Assembly (NCBI RefSeq): GCF_018279705.1
Contig: NZ_CP036498.1
Span: 5,473,001 to 5,537,000, forward strand
Direction: 5' to 3'
Length of the DNA: 64,000 nt
Origin: Tardiphaga alba
GTDB taxonomy: Bacteria > Pseudomonadota > Alphaproteobacteria > Rhizobiales > Xanthobacteraceae
Position numbers and translations under genes: made by a program. The notes beneath the pieces are model-generated. The model was not told where the DNA came from. It saw nothing but the letters and a program-made list of their open reading frames with translations, and did not search any database. This document shows, piece after piece, positions 1 to 8,828 of this stretch (its first letter is position 1; each line of letters opens with the position of its first letter).

Positions 1-93
1 GGACCCATGCGCGCAGTGGCGAGCTGCCGTGGCGCGCCTGCAGCGCAACCCTTTCTCGCAGGCCGCGCGATATTCTAGCGGATCGGCAGGACT

Positions 94-264
94 TCAGCGT
101 GCATCACCCGGCGGTTTCGCGGGCTGATCGTCATCGAGAATGGCGCGCCAGCCGGCGCCTTCGAGATCGTCATACTGTCCCGATCTCAGCGACCACAGAA
201 AGCCCCACAGGCCAAGACCTCCGAGCGCCAGGGCGAGCGGGATGAGGTAGATGAGCGATTGCAT
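94..264 (-). CDS. ccoS: cbb3 oxidase maturation protein CcoS (FixS)
   Basis: A 56-residue protein with one N-terminal membrane helix (about residues 4-24, rich in L, G and W) followed by the short acidic tail typical of CcoS/FixS (QYDDLEGAGWRAILDDD). The family is needed to insert haem and copper into the CcoN subunit of cytochrome cbb3 oxidase. An AGGAGG ribosome site lies 5 bases before the ATG and overlaps the stop of ccoH, so the two genes are translationally coupled. The odd point is the missing neighbour: ccoI (FixI, copper-exporting P1B ATPase) normally separates ccoH and ccoS, but only 8 bases lie between them here. Bases 1-93 downstream hold nothing I recognise. Confidence 0.88.
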   Translation of the reverse strand: MQSLIYLIPLALALGGLGLWGFLWSLRSGQYDDLEGAGWRAILDDDQPAKPPGDAR

Positions 265-272
265 GACGCCTC

Positions 273-788
273 CTATTTCAAGATGACGCGGTTACGCGAC
301 AGAAACACGCGTTCACCATTGCGCGTGCCCTCGAGCAGCAAGTCCCACTGCCCGGCAGCCAGCTGCGCGACGCGGCCGCGATGGACGCCGTTGCCAACCG
401 CAGTGAGTTCAACTGGCTGGTCCAACCGGCGATCGGCCGGCCGGTCAAGGCGCCCGGTAAACACAACATCCGATAGCGCCGCACCATCCCGATCACGGGC
501 CTCGACGCGGACAGACGCAGCACCGTCAGCATCGCGCGCGACGTGACCACTCACGTTCCAGCCGCGCGCAGCCTGCACACGTGCTGCTTCAATCTCGTTG
601 CCGTAAGCAAGGCTCGCCGCATAGGGGCTGTCGACCTCGGTACCAGGCAGGGTTTGCAGCGCGAACTTCATCATCACCACATTCACGCCGATGATCATGC
701 CGAAGAACACGATCAAACAGATCAGGACAAAGCGCCCGGTGATCGGCCGTTTGGTGGCCTGCCCGGCCGTCACGTTTGCATTGCTCAT
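273..788 (-). CDS. ccoH: cbb3 oxidase assembly protein CcoH (FixH)
   Basis: A 171-residue FixH/CcoH protein. It has a short cytoplasmic N-terminus, one membrane helix (about residues 20-42, FVLICLIVFFGMIIGVNVVM) and a periplasmic immunoglobulin-like domain, which is the family layout. It assists assembly and stability of the cbb3 oxidase. I chose the ATG at 788 because AAGGAGG stands just upstream. A start 15 bases earlier would place the initiator inside that ribosome site. It lies 11 bases after ccoG and 8 bases before ccoS, in one operon. The C-terminus looks complete, so the absence of ccoI after it is not explained by truncation of this gene. Confidence 0.88.
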   Translation of the reverse strand: MSNANVTAGQATKRPITGRFVLICLIVFFGMIIGVNVVMMKFALQTLPGTEVDSPYAASLAYGNEIEAARVQAARGWNVSGHVARDADGAASVRVEARDRDGAALSDVVFTGRLDRPADRRLDQPVELTAVGNGVHRGRVAQLAAGQWDLLLEGTRNGERVFLSRNRVILK

Positions 789-799
789 GGCAGCCTCCT

Positions 800-2243
800 T
801 CATGGCATCACGAAATTGTCGGTCGCCTGTGCGGTCTCGCCGCTGGCAATATCTGTCACACGCATCGTCAGCGGGACGGTCCTGACGGATGACGCGGGGG
901 CTGTCACCAGAACACGCAGCTCTGCCGTCTGATCACGACCGACCACAATCTCCGATCGTCCTGCCGCGACGCTGTCGCGACCGACCACATGCACCGTGGC
1001 CTGCGTCGGGCCTTCCACGTCGAGCGTCACGACGCGACTATCGCGCTTGTTCAGGAGCCTGACCGTATAGGCATTGCGCACGGATCCGTCAGCGAGCCGC
1101 ACCGCGATTGGATTGCGGTCATGCAGCACATTGATGTCCAGCATCGAGCGCGTCAGCAGCGCATAGAGCATCATGGCGCCCACCGAAGCGATCATGACGA
1201 CATAAACGATCGTCCGGGGACGAATGACCCGATAGATGTTGGACTTCCCGACCTGGCGTCGCGCAATGTTGATATCGGTGTCGTAAGCGATCAACCGGGT
1301 CGGTCGCCCGACCTTCTGCATGACGCTGTCGCAGGCATCGATACAGAGGCCGCATTGGATGCAGTCCATCTGCAGCCCATTGCGGATATCGATGCCGACG
1401 GGGCAGACATTGACGCACTGATAGCAATCGATGCAATCGCCGGCCGGCTTGCCCGCCGCTCGCAGTTCCACCGACTTTTTCAGCGATGTCCGCTGCTCCC
1501 CGCGATCGTGGCGATAGGTGACGTTGAGCGCCCACTCGTCGGTCAGTGCTGCCTGAATGCGCGGCCATGGGCACATGTAAAGACAGACCTGCTCGCGCAT
1601 CCAGCCGCCAAGCGTGTATGTCGTTGCCGTCAGGATCGCGATCCAGGCATAAGCCACCATTGGCGCCTGAAAGGTGACGAGTTCCTTCACCAGCGTCGGC
1701 GCATCACTGAAATAAAGCACCCAAGCGCCGCCGGTCCACCACGCGATGAGCAACCAGATCGAGTGCTTCAACGTCAACTCGACCACGCGCTCGATGGTCA
1801 GCTTCTTGGCGGCAGCTTTCTTCAAGCGTTCACGACGATCCCCTCGATCAGCCGCTCCACTGCGAAAAAGAGGTCGGTCCACACGGTCTGCGGGCAAAGA
1901 TAGCCGCACCAGATGCGGCCACCGAGAGCGTTCATCAGGAAGAGCGAAAGGGCGGAGAGAATGAGAAGGCCTGTGAAGAAATAAACTTCCTGCGGCCACA
2001 GCTCGATGAAGAAGAAGTAGAAGCGACCATTGATCAGATCGACGAGAACCGCCTGATTGGGAGCGCCCGGTCCGCGATCCCAGCGCACGAAGGGCAGGAA
2101 ATAGTAGATGCCAAGGCATACAGCCATCAGCGCCCATTTGATGTTCCGGAACGTGCCCGAAACCTTCTGCGGATAGACTTTTTTCTGCGGCGCATAGAGT
2201 GGGCCGTAGTCAAATTCCGAGGGGGGACTGGCTTGTTCATCAT
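800..2243 (-). CDS. ccoG: cbb3 oxidase accessory iron-sulfur protein CcoG (FixG), frame broken twice
   Basis: CcoG is a polytopic membrane ferredoxin-like protein needed for cbb3 biogenesis; the family is linked to copper reduction. The C-terminal half carries two 4Fe-4S cysteine clusters (CIDCYQCVNVCP and CIQCGLCIDAC), then membrane and immunoglobulin-like parts. The N-terminal membrane region (GGRIWCGYLCPQTVWTDLFF) is in another frame. Two single-base losses explain this. Adding one G/C to the run at 2221-2226 gives MNKPVPPSEFDYGPLYAPQK, and adding one to the run at 1840-1843 gives IEGDRRERLKKA. With both repairs the protein is about 481 residues, normal for the family. The ATG pair at 2243/2240 is the likely start. 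An anaerobox stands 50 bases upstream, so ccoGHS may have its own promoter. Confidence 0.85.
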
Positions 2244-2292
2244 GGTCACTCGCTTCTTTGGAATGACCCTAGACCTCGGCGGCCTGATTCAA

Positions 2293-2306
2293 TTGATGTA
2301 CGTCAA
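2293..2306 (-). promoter_or_regulatory. FixK/Fnr box (one mismatch) upstream of ccoG
   Basis: TTGATGTACGTCAA matches TTGAT-N4-ATCAA except for one base. It lies between ccoP and ccoG. A class II start 40.5 bases from its centre would fall near 2259, about 16 bases before the ccoG ATG. Separate FixK2-dependent promoters for fixNOQP and fixGHIS are known in Bradyrhizobium. Use of this site is inferred. Confidence 0.6.
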
Positions 2307-2334
2307 AGGGGCGCTCGAAACAGTCCGGGCGCCC

Positions 2335-3215
2335 CTATGACTTATTGTCCACCCCCAGGGAGTGTACGTAGACGGTCAAAGCCTTGATGGTGGATGGATC
2401 GAGACGCCCCACCCAGGCCGGCATCACGCCGTTACGGCCATTGGTGATGGTCTCGATCAGCGTCGCCTCATCCGAGCCGTAGAGCCAGATGCCATCGGTC
2501 AGGTTCGGCGCACCCATGTCCTGGTTACCCTTGCCGGCATCGCCGTGGCATGAGGCGCAATTGTCGGCAAACAACTTCTTGCCGGCTTCCGCATCATAAC
2601 CCTTCGCCGTCGGCAGATTGGCCAGCGCGCGAACATAGTTTGCCACCGTGACGATCTCATCCTTCTTCAGAACGCCGTCGCGACCGAAGGCGAGCATCGC
2701 ACCTTCGTGTGCTTCAGAATTGCCCGAACGCACACCGAACTTGATCGTTTTTTCGATCTGATCCAACGATCCGCCCACAACCAGTCGTCGTCGTTCAGGT
2801 TCGGGAAGCCCTTGGAGCCAGCAGCGCCGCTGCCGTGACACGGCGCGCAGTTATCACCGAACACAGTCTTGCCCTTGGCACGGGCGAGCGCCAACAACGC
2901 TGGATCCTTTTCGATCTGCTCCAGCGACGCATTGTTGAGCGCCGCCATCTTGTCGCCTCGGATCTTGTCGAGATTGGCAAGCTCGACGCTGATGTCCGCA
3001 CGTGACGAGTAGCCGATGACGCCGGTGGCGTAGCTGGAGACTAGCGGCCATGAGGGATAAACCACCCAATAGCCCACCGCCCAGATGATGGTGAGATAGA
3101 AGGTCCACACCCACCAGCGCGGCAGCGGCGTGTTGAGCTCCTTGATGCCGTCCCAGGAATGACCTGTCGTGGTCTTGCCGGTGGCGTGGTCGAGTTCTTC
3201 GTGATGATCGCTCAT
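2335..3215 (-). CDS. ccoP: cbb3 oxidase dihaem cytochrome c subunit CcoP (FixP), frame broken once
   Basis: The membrane-anchored dihaem cytochrome c that feeds electrons to the oxidase. The first part has the conserved start (LNTPLPRWWVWTFY), one membrane helix (about residues 36-60) and the first haem site C123-A-P-C126-H127. The second part carries the second haem site CASCH and the usual C-terminus. The frames part at DDDWLW: adding one G/C to the CCC run at 2774-2776 restores WLWGGSLDQIEKTIKFGV and gives about 293 residues, the normal length. This suggests under-calling of a homopolymer, not gene death. It lies 7 bases after ccoQ. Confidence 0.9.
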
Positions 3216-3222
3216 GATGGCA

Positions 3223-3387
3223 TCAATCCTCTCGCAGCGGCATCTGCGCCGCTACGTCGAACGTGGCCTTGTTGCGCGGCCACAGCGCGTAAGTGATGAT
3301 GGCGATGAAGATGCCGACGAACAGCGGAGTCCACATGGTGAGCACGAGGTTCGAAGCAAAATTCTCGACGGTCAGAATGGCACGCAT
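3223..3387 (-). CDS. ccoQ: cbb3 oxidase small subunit CcoQ (FixQ)
   Basis: A 54-residue protein (starts MRAILTVENFASNLVLTMW) with one membrane helix, about residues 19-36, then TYALWPRNKATFDVAAQMPL, the recognisable FixQ tail. CcoQ stabilises CcoP binding to the CcoNO core. It sits in the usual place between ccoO (9 bases away) and ccoP (7 bases away). Confidence 0.9.
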   Translation of the reverse strand: MRAILTVENFASNLVLTMWTPLFVGIFIAIITYALWPRNKATFDVAAQMPLRED

Positions 3388-3396
3388 GATCTGTCC

Positions 3397-4131
3397 TCAG
3401 CGCAGGTTGGCCTTGTCGTTGTAAAGTTTGAAGTCGACGAGCGTGCCGAGCATCTGCAGATAGGCGACCAGCGCATCCATCTCCGTCGGCAAGCCAGGCT
3501 TGCCATCGAAGTTGCGCGCCACTGCCTTCGGATAGCGCTTGGTCAGGGCATCGACATCGCCGTTGTCGGGGTCAGCCTGCGCCTTGAGATCGGCGACGGC
3601 ATTGGCGATCTGGTCGTCGGTGTAAGGCACGCCGACGACGCGGCTGGTGCGCAGATGGCCAGCGACATTTGCGGGATCGACAGGGGTTTCAGCCAGGAAC
3701 TTGTAGCCAGGCATCACCGACTGCGGCACCACATTCTGCGGCTTGATCAAGTGCGCGACATGCCACTCGTCCGAATACTTGCCGCCGACGCGGGCGAGAT
3801 CCGGCCCGGTGCGCTTCGATCCCCACTGGTGCGGATGGTCGTACATGCTTTCCGCAGCCAGTGAGTAGTGGCCGTAACGTTCCACTTCATCGCGCAGCGG
3901 ACGCACCATCTGTGTATGGCAGAGGTAGCAACCTTCACGCACATAGACGTTGCGGCCGGCGAGTTCGAGCGGGGTGTAGGGCCGCATGCCCTCCACCTTT
4001 TCGATGGTGCTCTTGAGATAGAACAGCGGCGCGATCTCGACGATGCCACCGACGGCAATGACGAGAATGATGCACACGATCAGGATGATCGAGTTCTTTT
4101 CAAGGACTTGGTGTCTGCTCCAGAACGACAT
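3397..4131 (-). CDS. ccoO: cbb3 oxidase monohaem cytochrome c subunit CcoO (FixO)
   Basis: A 244-residue membrane-anchored monohaem cytochrome c. It has a short N-terminus ([14 protein letters not shown]), one helix (about residues 14-34), then the haem c site C68-Y-L-C71-H72 and the downstream methionine-rich fold. It passes electrons from CcoP to the CcoN active site. The ATG at 4131 gives the conserved MSFWSRH start. An upstream extension would run back into ccoN. The gene begins 10 bases after the ccoN stop. Confidence 0.95.
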   Translation of the reverse strand: MSFWSRHQVLEKNSIILIVCIILVIAVGGIVEIAPLFYLKSTIEKVEGMRPYTPLELAGRNVYVREGCYLCHTQMVRPLRDEVERYGHYSLAAESMYDHPHQWGSKRTGPDLARVGGKYSDEWHVAHLIKPQNVVPQSVMPGYKFLAETPVDPANVAGHLRTSRVVGVPYTDDQIANAVADLKAQADPDNGDVDALTKRYPKAVARNFDGKPGLPTEMDALVAYLQMLGTLVDFKLYNDKANLR

Positions 4132-4141
4132 GGTGTGATCC

Positions 4142-5800
4142 TCACTCCGCCGGCTGCAGCGCGGCATTGCCGAGCGTGGCGTCGGATGCTTCCTCGCCGA
4201 CACGCACGGTCATCCACAAATTGTAGGCCATGATCAGTGCGCCGATCAGGAACAGACCGCCGCCTGCCGCACGGATGATGTAGAAGGGGTGCATCGCCTC
4301 GACGCTCTCGATGAACGAGTATTCGAGGAAGCCGAGCGAGGTGTAGGCACGCCACATCAAGCCCTGCAGGATACCCGAGACCCACATCGCCGAGATGTAG
4401 AGAACGATGCCGAGCGTCGCGACCCAGAAGTGCCATTCCACCAGCTTCAGGCTGTAGAGGCCCTTGCGATTCCACAGCCACGGCACCAGGCAGTACAGCG
4501 CGCCGAAGGAGACGAAGCCGACCCAGCCAAGCGCACCGGAATGCACGTGGCCGATGGTCCAATCGGTGTAGTGGCTCAGCGAGTTGACGACCTTGATGGA
4601 CATCAGCGGGCCTTCGAAAGTCGCCATGCCGTAGAAGGCCACCGACACCACGAGCATGCGCAGCACCGGATCCGTCCGCAGCTTGTCCCACGCACCCGAC
4701 AGCGTCATCAGGCCGTTGATCATGCCGCCCCAGGAGGGCATCCACAGCATGATCGAGAAGGTCATGCCGAGCGTCTGCGTCCAGTCAGGCAGCGCCGTGT
4801 AGTGCAGGTGATGCGGACCAGCCCAGATGTAGAGGAAGATGATCGCCCAGAAGTGCACGATCGACAGGCGGTAGGAGTAGACCGGCCGCTCCGCGCGCTT
4901 CGGGATGAAGTAGTACATGATGGCGAGGAAGCCGGCGGTGAGGAAGAAGCCCACCGCGTTGTGGCCATACCACCATTGGAACATGGCATCCTGCACACCG
5001 GCCCAGGCGACATAGGACTTGGAGCCGAAGATCGAGACGGGCAGCGCCGGATTATTGCCGAGATGCAGCACCGCAATGGTGATGATGAAGGCAAGGTAGA
5101 ACCAGTTGGCGACGAAGATATGCGGTTCCTTGCGCTTGATCAGCGTGGCGACGAACACCAGCAGGTACATCACCCAGACAATGGTCAGCCACAGGTCGGC
5201 ATACCATTCGGGCTCCGCATATTCCTTCGACTGCGTGACGCCGAGCAGATAGCCGGTGCCCGCGATGACGATGAACAGGTTGTAGCCGAGCACGACGAAC
5301 CATGGCGACAGATCGCCGGCGAGACGCGCGCGACAGGTCTTCTGCACCACATAGAAGGATGTCGCGATCAGCACGTTGCCGCCGAAAGCGAAGATGACCG
5401 CAGACGTATGCAGGGGTCGCAGACGACCAAAGCTCGTCCATGGCAGATCGAAGTTCAGCGCGGGCCATGCAAGCTGCAGCGCAATCAGCAGGCCGACAAG
5501 GAAGCCTGCGATACCCCAGACCACCGAAGCGACAGCGGCGAACTTGATCGGCCCCATATTGTAGTTGGGTCGACCATCGATTTCCTGCGGCGGAAGATCA
5601 CCGCGCGCGAAATAGCGATTGAGAATCGCGAAAAGCGCCGCCAGGGCGGCGACGCCAAACACGGCCACGTGAAACGCGTAAGCCGCATCTTCGGCCTTGG
5701 CCGAAGCGATGATGGAGAGAAACACGGTGACGATGCAGACGAGGGAGAGTCCTGACTCCCCTATCGTCATCCACTTCACGCGGTCAGCCTGACTTGTCAT
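4142..5800 (-). CDS. ccoN: cbb3 oxidase catalytic subunit CcoN (FixN)
   Basis: A 552-residue haem-copper oxidase subunit I of the C (cbb3) type with about 12 membrane helices. It reduces oxygen at the haem b3-CuB centre with very high affinity. Conserved stretches include [33 protein letters not shown] and [17 protein letters not shown], which carry the haem and CuB histidines. I chose the ATG at 5800 ([10 protein letters not shown]) because GGGA lies upstream and it matches the family start. It is the first gene of ccoNOQP, under a perfect anaerobox 53 bases upstream. Confidence 0.96.
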   Translation of the reverse strand: MTSQADRVKWMTIGESGLSLVCIVTVFLSIIASAKAEDAAYAFHVAVFGVAALAALFAILNRYFARGDLPPQEIDGRPNYNMGPIKFAAVASVVWGIAGFLVGLLIALQLAWPALNFDLPWTSFGRLRPLHTSAVIFAFGGNVLIATSFYVVQKTCRARLAGDLSPWFVVLGYNLFIVIAGTGYLLGVTQSKEYAEPEWYADLWLTIVWVMYLLVFVATLIKRKEPHIFVANWFYLAFIITIAVLHLGNNPALPVSIFGSKSYVAWAGVQDAMFQWWYGHNAVGFFLTAGFLAIMYYFIPKRAERPVYSYRLSIVHFWAIIFLYIWAGPHHLHYTALPDWTQTLGMTFSIMLWMPSWGGMINGLMTLSGAWDKLRTDPVLRMLVVSVAFYGMATFEGPLMSIKVVNSLSHYTDWTIGHVHSGALGWVGFVSFGALYCLVPWLWNRKGLYSLKLVEWHFWVATLGIVLYISAMWVSGILQGLMWRAYTSLGFLEYSFIESVEAMHPFYIIRAAGGGLFLIGALIMAYNLWMTVRVGEEASDATLGNAALQPAE

Positions 5801-5852
5801 GATGAGTTTTCCCAAGAACAATTCTATCAATCACATCGCCGTCATCGGCTGC

Positions 5853-5866
5853 TTGATTGAAATCAA
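5853..5866 (-). promoter_or_regulatory. Perfect FixK/Fnr anaerobox for ccoNOQP
   Basis: TTGATTGAAATCAA is an exact TTGAT-N4-ATCAA palindrome. A class II start would fall near 5819, 19 bases before the ccoN ATG. It also lies just beyond the 3' end of the regulator gene at 5878, but its spacing fits ccoN. Confidence 0.8.
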
Positions 5867-5877
5867 AACCGCGGCTG

Positions 5878-6588
5878 CTATCCGCACGCCTGAAGCAGCC
5901 CGGCGGGATCTGCGAGCAAACGGACCTTTCCCGGCAGGATCTCGATGGCACCACGCCGCTCCAGCTTCGCCAGCGTGCGACACACTGTTTCCACGGTGAG
6001 GCCAAGATAGTCGGCGATATCCTTCCGGCTCATGGGCAGCGGAAGCGGATCGACATCCCTGCCGAGACGCGCCAGCCGCTCGGACCACACGGCGAGAAAG
6101 GTTGCGAGCTTCTCTTCCGCCGGCCGACGACCGAGCGAAAACATCTGCTCATGCGCTTCGGTGAGATCGGCGGCGACCGAAGCAACCACCGCCTGCAACA
6201 CGTAAGGCCTATGGCTGACGAATTGCGCGAAGCTGTCACGGGCGATTTCCCACACCAGCGCAGGCCCGATCGTTGCGGCCGAGACCTCGTGCCGCTGCTG
6301 CGCACCGACTTCGAGGCCGTCACCGGGCAGAGCGAAACTGGTAATCTGTCGACGGTGATCGCCGACCGTGCGTGACAGACAGACCACACCTTCGATAACG
6401 CTGAAGCAGCGCGCTGCTGGCGCGCCCTGCGCAAACAAAACTTCGTTCGCGCCACGCGGCACCCGCTCGCCGAGCGCCATCAATTGTCGGCGGTCGGCGA
6501 AATTGAGCCGCGCAAAAAAACCTGTCGGCTGTATGGAAGCTGTCGCGCAAGGCACGAGCGGCGGCACGGCGGCCATCTGCTGTTTCAT
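5878..6588 (-). CDS. Crp/Fnr-family regulator, FixK-like
   Basis: A 236-residue cyclic-nucleotide-fold regulator with a C-terminal winged helix. The helix-turn-helix MSRKDIADYLGLTVETVCRT carries the E-x-x-x-R pattern of Fnr/FixK proteins that read TTGAT half-sites. It lacks the cluster of N-terminal cysteines that holds the 4Fe-4S centre in true Fnr, so it is more like FixK. One cysteine sits inside the recognition helix, where most relatives have serine. I chose the ATG at 6588 because GGGGGAGAC precedes it. It is adjacent to ccoN and has an anaerobox upstream, so it probably controls the cbb3 locus and itself. A direct link to FixLJ is not visible. Confidence 0.85.
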   Translation of the reverse strand: MKQQMAAVPPLVPCATASIQPTGFFARLNFADRRQLMALGERVPRGANEVLFAQGAPAARCFSVIEGVVCLSRTVGDHRRQITSFALPGDGLEVGAQQRHEVSAATIGPALVWEIARDSFAQFVSHRPYVLQAVVASVAADLTEAHEQMFSLGRRPAEEKLATFLAVWSERLARLGRDVDPLPLPMSRKDIADYLGLTVETVCRTLAKLERRGAIEILPGKVRLLADPAGLLQACG

Positions 6589-6662
6589 GTCTCCCCCGGC
6601 TCTGCATCGTTCGCGCGTCATTGCGCGGCATCACCGGAATAGACCGACGGCGTCTGTAGGCA

Positions 6663-6676
6663 TTGATACACATCAA
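6663..6676. promoter_or_regulatory. Perfect FixK/Fnr anaerobox between regulator and MFS gene
   Basis: TTGATACACATCAA is an exact palindrome in the divergent region. For the regulator it would place a start near 6629, 41 bases before the ATG. For the MFS gene it would leave a leader of almost 200 bases. Autoregulation of the regulator is the better fit. The rest of this 315-base gap (6589-6903) shows nothing else. Confidence 0.7.
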
Positions 6677-6903
6677 GCGGTCATCAGCCGGTCACCTCGC
6701 CCTTCGCGGGAAACACCCAATCAGATCGCCTGCCTCAAAGACGGTGGACCACTCTTCAGAGAGAGCTTGCAGCCCCGCGCCGCCTGCAACCACCGCATGT
6801 CCCAGCACTCATGGACATTTCGTCCAACCAGCCCTAGGGATAGTCGAACAGATTGAAATCGCGGGCTTTTCTCGCCCAACAAACGTCAAAGGGTGGAACA
6901 GGG

Positions 6904-8133
6904 ATGGTCGATATTCCGGCCACGACCGCCGATACAACCCAGTATTCACCGACGCGCACGCTGAGCGCGATCTCGGTCGCGCATTGGGTCAGCCATTTCC
7001 ATATTTTCGTTTTGCCGATGCTGTTTCCGTTCCTGAAGGATCGGCTCGGCGTCAGCTATATCGACCTCGGCTTCGCGCTGACCACCTTCGCCGTTGTCTC
7101 CGGCCTCACCCAGGCGCCGATCGGCTTTCTGGTCGATCGCGTGGGCGCGCGTATCATCCTGATCTTGGGTGTCCTGCTTGGCGGCTGCGCGCTGGTCGTG
7201 CTCGGCCTGTTCCTGAGCTATCCCGCATTGATCATCTGCGCCGGCCTGCTCGGCCTCGCCAACAGCGTCTATCATCCAGCCGACTACGCCATTCTGGCTG
7301 CCCATATGGACGAATCCAAAATGGGCCGCGCCTTCTCGATCCATACTTTTGCCGGTTTTGTGGGCGGCGCAGTCGCTCCGCCGATGATGGTTGCACTTCT
7401 CGCCTCGGTCGGCGGCCAGGGCGCACTGATCGTCGCCGGCGCAATCGGTGTCGCTATCGCGCTAATGCTCATTGTCGTCGGGATTCCCGATGCAGGTACC
7501 GCACAGATCCGCAAGGCCGGCGGCGCGGAAGCGCCGAAGGTCAGCGTGATGACGCCTGCCATCATGATGCTGACGCTGTTCTTCACGCTGCTCGCGCTGT
7601 CACAGTCCGGCATCAACAGTTTCGGCATTGTGGCGCTGATGAACGGTTATGGCATCACGCTATCCTCCGCCAATGTCGCGCTGACCTCGTTCCTCGCCGC
7701 CAGCGCCTTAGGCGTATTGGCCGGCGGCTGGCTGGCGGATCGCACCGTGCATCACAGCCGCGTGGCGGCCGTGTGTTTCACCATCAACGCCGCGATCATT
7801 GGCGCCATCGCGGCCTTTTCGCTGCCAGCCTGGGCGATCGTCGCCGCCATGACCGTCGCCGGCTTCCTCGGCGGCGTGATCACGCCCTCGCGCGACATGC
7901 TGGTGCGGCAGGCCGCACCGCCCGGCGCTGCCGGCCGCGCCTTCGGCATCGTCTCCACCGGCTTCAATTTCAGCGGCATCGTCTCGCCGATCATGTTCGG
8001 CTGGTTCATGGATCACGCATTGCCGCACTGGGTGTTCGGCGCATCCGCCTGCTTCATGACGGCAACCGTGTTGCTGGCGCTGATCTCGGAGCGAAAACCA
8101 CGCGCGATCACGGAGCCGCGAACGGCGCATTGA
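6904..8133 (+). CDS. MFS transporter, fosmidomycin-resistance-like
   Basis: A 409-residue major facilitator protein with about 12 helices. FLVDRVGARI between helices 2 and 3 matches the family loop motif. NSVYHPADYAILAAHM resembles the HPA motif of fosmidomycin-resistance-type exporters. The substrate is unknown. The ATG at 6904 follows GGGTGGAACAGGG. The gene is divergent from the FixK-like regulator and shares its anaerobox region, so an oxygen-linked role is possible. The next operon starts 41 bases downstream. Confidence 0.85.
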   Translation: MVDIPATTADTTQYSPTRTLSAISVAHWVSHFHIFVLPMLFPFLKDRLGVSYIDLGFALTTFAVVSGLTQAPIGFLVDRVGARIILILGVLLGGCALVVLGLFLSYPALIICAGLLGLANSVYHPADYAILAAHMDESKMGRAFSIHTFAGFVGGAVAPPMMVALLASVGGQGALIVAGAIGVAIALMLIVVGIPDAGTAQIRKAGGAEAPKVSVMTPAIMMLTLFFTLLALSQSGINSFGIVALMNGYGITLSSANVALTSFLAASALGVLAGGWLADRTVHHSRVAAVCFTINAAIIGAIAAFSLPAWAIVAAMTVAGFLGGVITPSRDMLVRQAAPPGAAGRAFGIVSTGFNFSGIVSPIMFGWFMDHALPHWVFGASACFMTATVLLALISERKPRAITEPRTAH

Positions 8134-8174
8134 GGCCGTGATCTCCCGCAGCGTCCTTGCTAGGATGACACTGC

Positions 8175-8828
8175 ATGCTCACGGTTCGTCGTCTTACAAA
8201 ATCCTATCGCTCCGCCCAGGAACAGGTTGCCGTCCTGCGCGGCGTTGACGTCGCTGTGGCCGCCGGCGAGAGCGTCGCGCTCACCGGCGAAAGCGGCAGC
8301 GGCAAGAGCACGCTGTTGCACCTGATCGCGGGCCTCGACGAGGCCGATGGCGGTGAGATCGTATTCGGCGATACGGTCGTGACAAAACTCAACGATACGG
8401 AACGCGCCGCGCTCCGCCGCGACCGCGTCGGTCTGGTGTTCCAGCAGTTCAACCTGATCCCGTCACTCACCGTCACTGACAATCTCGCTTTCCAGTCGCG
8501 CATCGCGGGGAAGCATGACGCAGCCTGGCAGGACGAATTGATCGACCGGCTCGGCCTCGGCGCGCTGATGAAACGCTATCCGGAGCAGTTGTCCGGCGGG
8601 CAACAGCAACGCGTGGCCATCGGGCGTGCGCTTGCGCCAAAGCCTGCGCTGCTGCTGGCGGACGAGCCCACCGGCAATCTCGATGAAGAGACGGCGGACG
8701 AGGTGCTGCAGCTTGCCCGCGATCTCGTGGCGCGGACCGGTTGCGGCTTCCTGATGGTGACCCACAGCGCGCGCCTCGCCGCGACGCTGGATCGTCACGT
8801 CCATCTCCATGCCGGACTCATCGCGTGA
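8175..8828 (+). CDS. ABC transporter ATPase, LolD/MacB-type
   Basis: A 217-residue ATPase with Walker A (GESGSGKST, about residues 38-46), Q-loop (VFQQFNLIP), signature LSGGQQQR, Walker B LLLADEPTGNLDEET and switch histidine MVTHS. The VFQQFNL and EPTGNLD forms are typical of ATPases that drive FtsX-type permeases (LolCDE, MacB). Its stop overlaps the GTG start of the permease (GTGA), so the two are made together. Confidence 0.93.
   Translation: MLTVRRLTKSYRSAQEQVAVLRGVDVAVAAGESVALTGESGSGKSTLLHLIAGLDEADGGEIVFGDTVVTKLNDTERAALRRDRVGLVFQQFNLIPSLTVTDNLAFQSRIAGKHDAAWQDELIDRLGLGALMKRYPEQLSGGQQQRVAIGRALAPKPALLLADEPTGNLDEETADEVLQLARDLVARTGCGFLMVTHSARLAATLDRHVHLHAGLIA

Noticed and set aside
1..93. 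Search for a remnant of ccoI after ccoS or between ccoH and ccoS
   Set aside because: No P-type ATPase motif (CPC, DKTGT) is readable in any frame of the available bases.
4289..5755. Long plus-strand frame of 488 codons opposite ccoN
   Set aside because: It is antisense to an unmistakable oxidase subunit; its composition (E, R, H, D rich) is that of a high-GC shadow frame.
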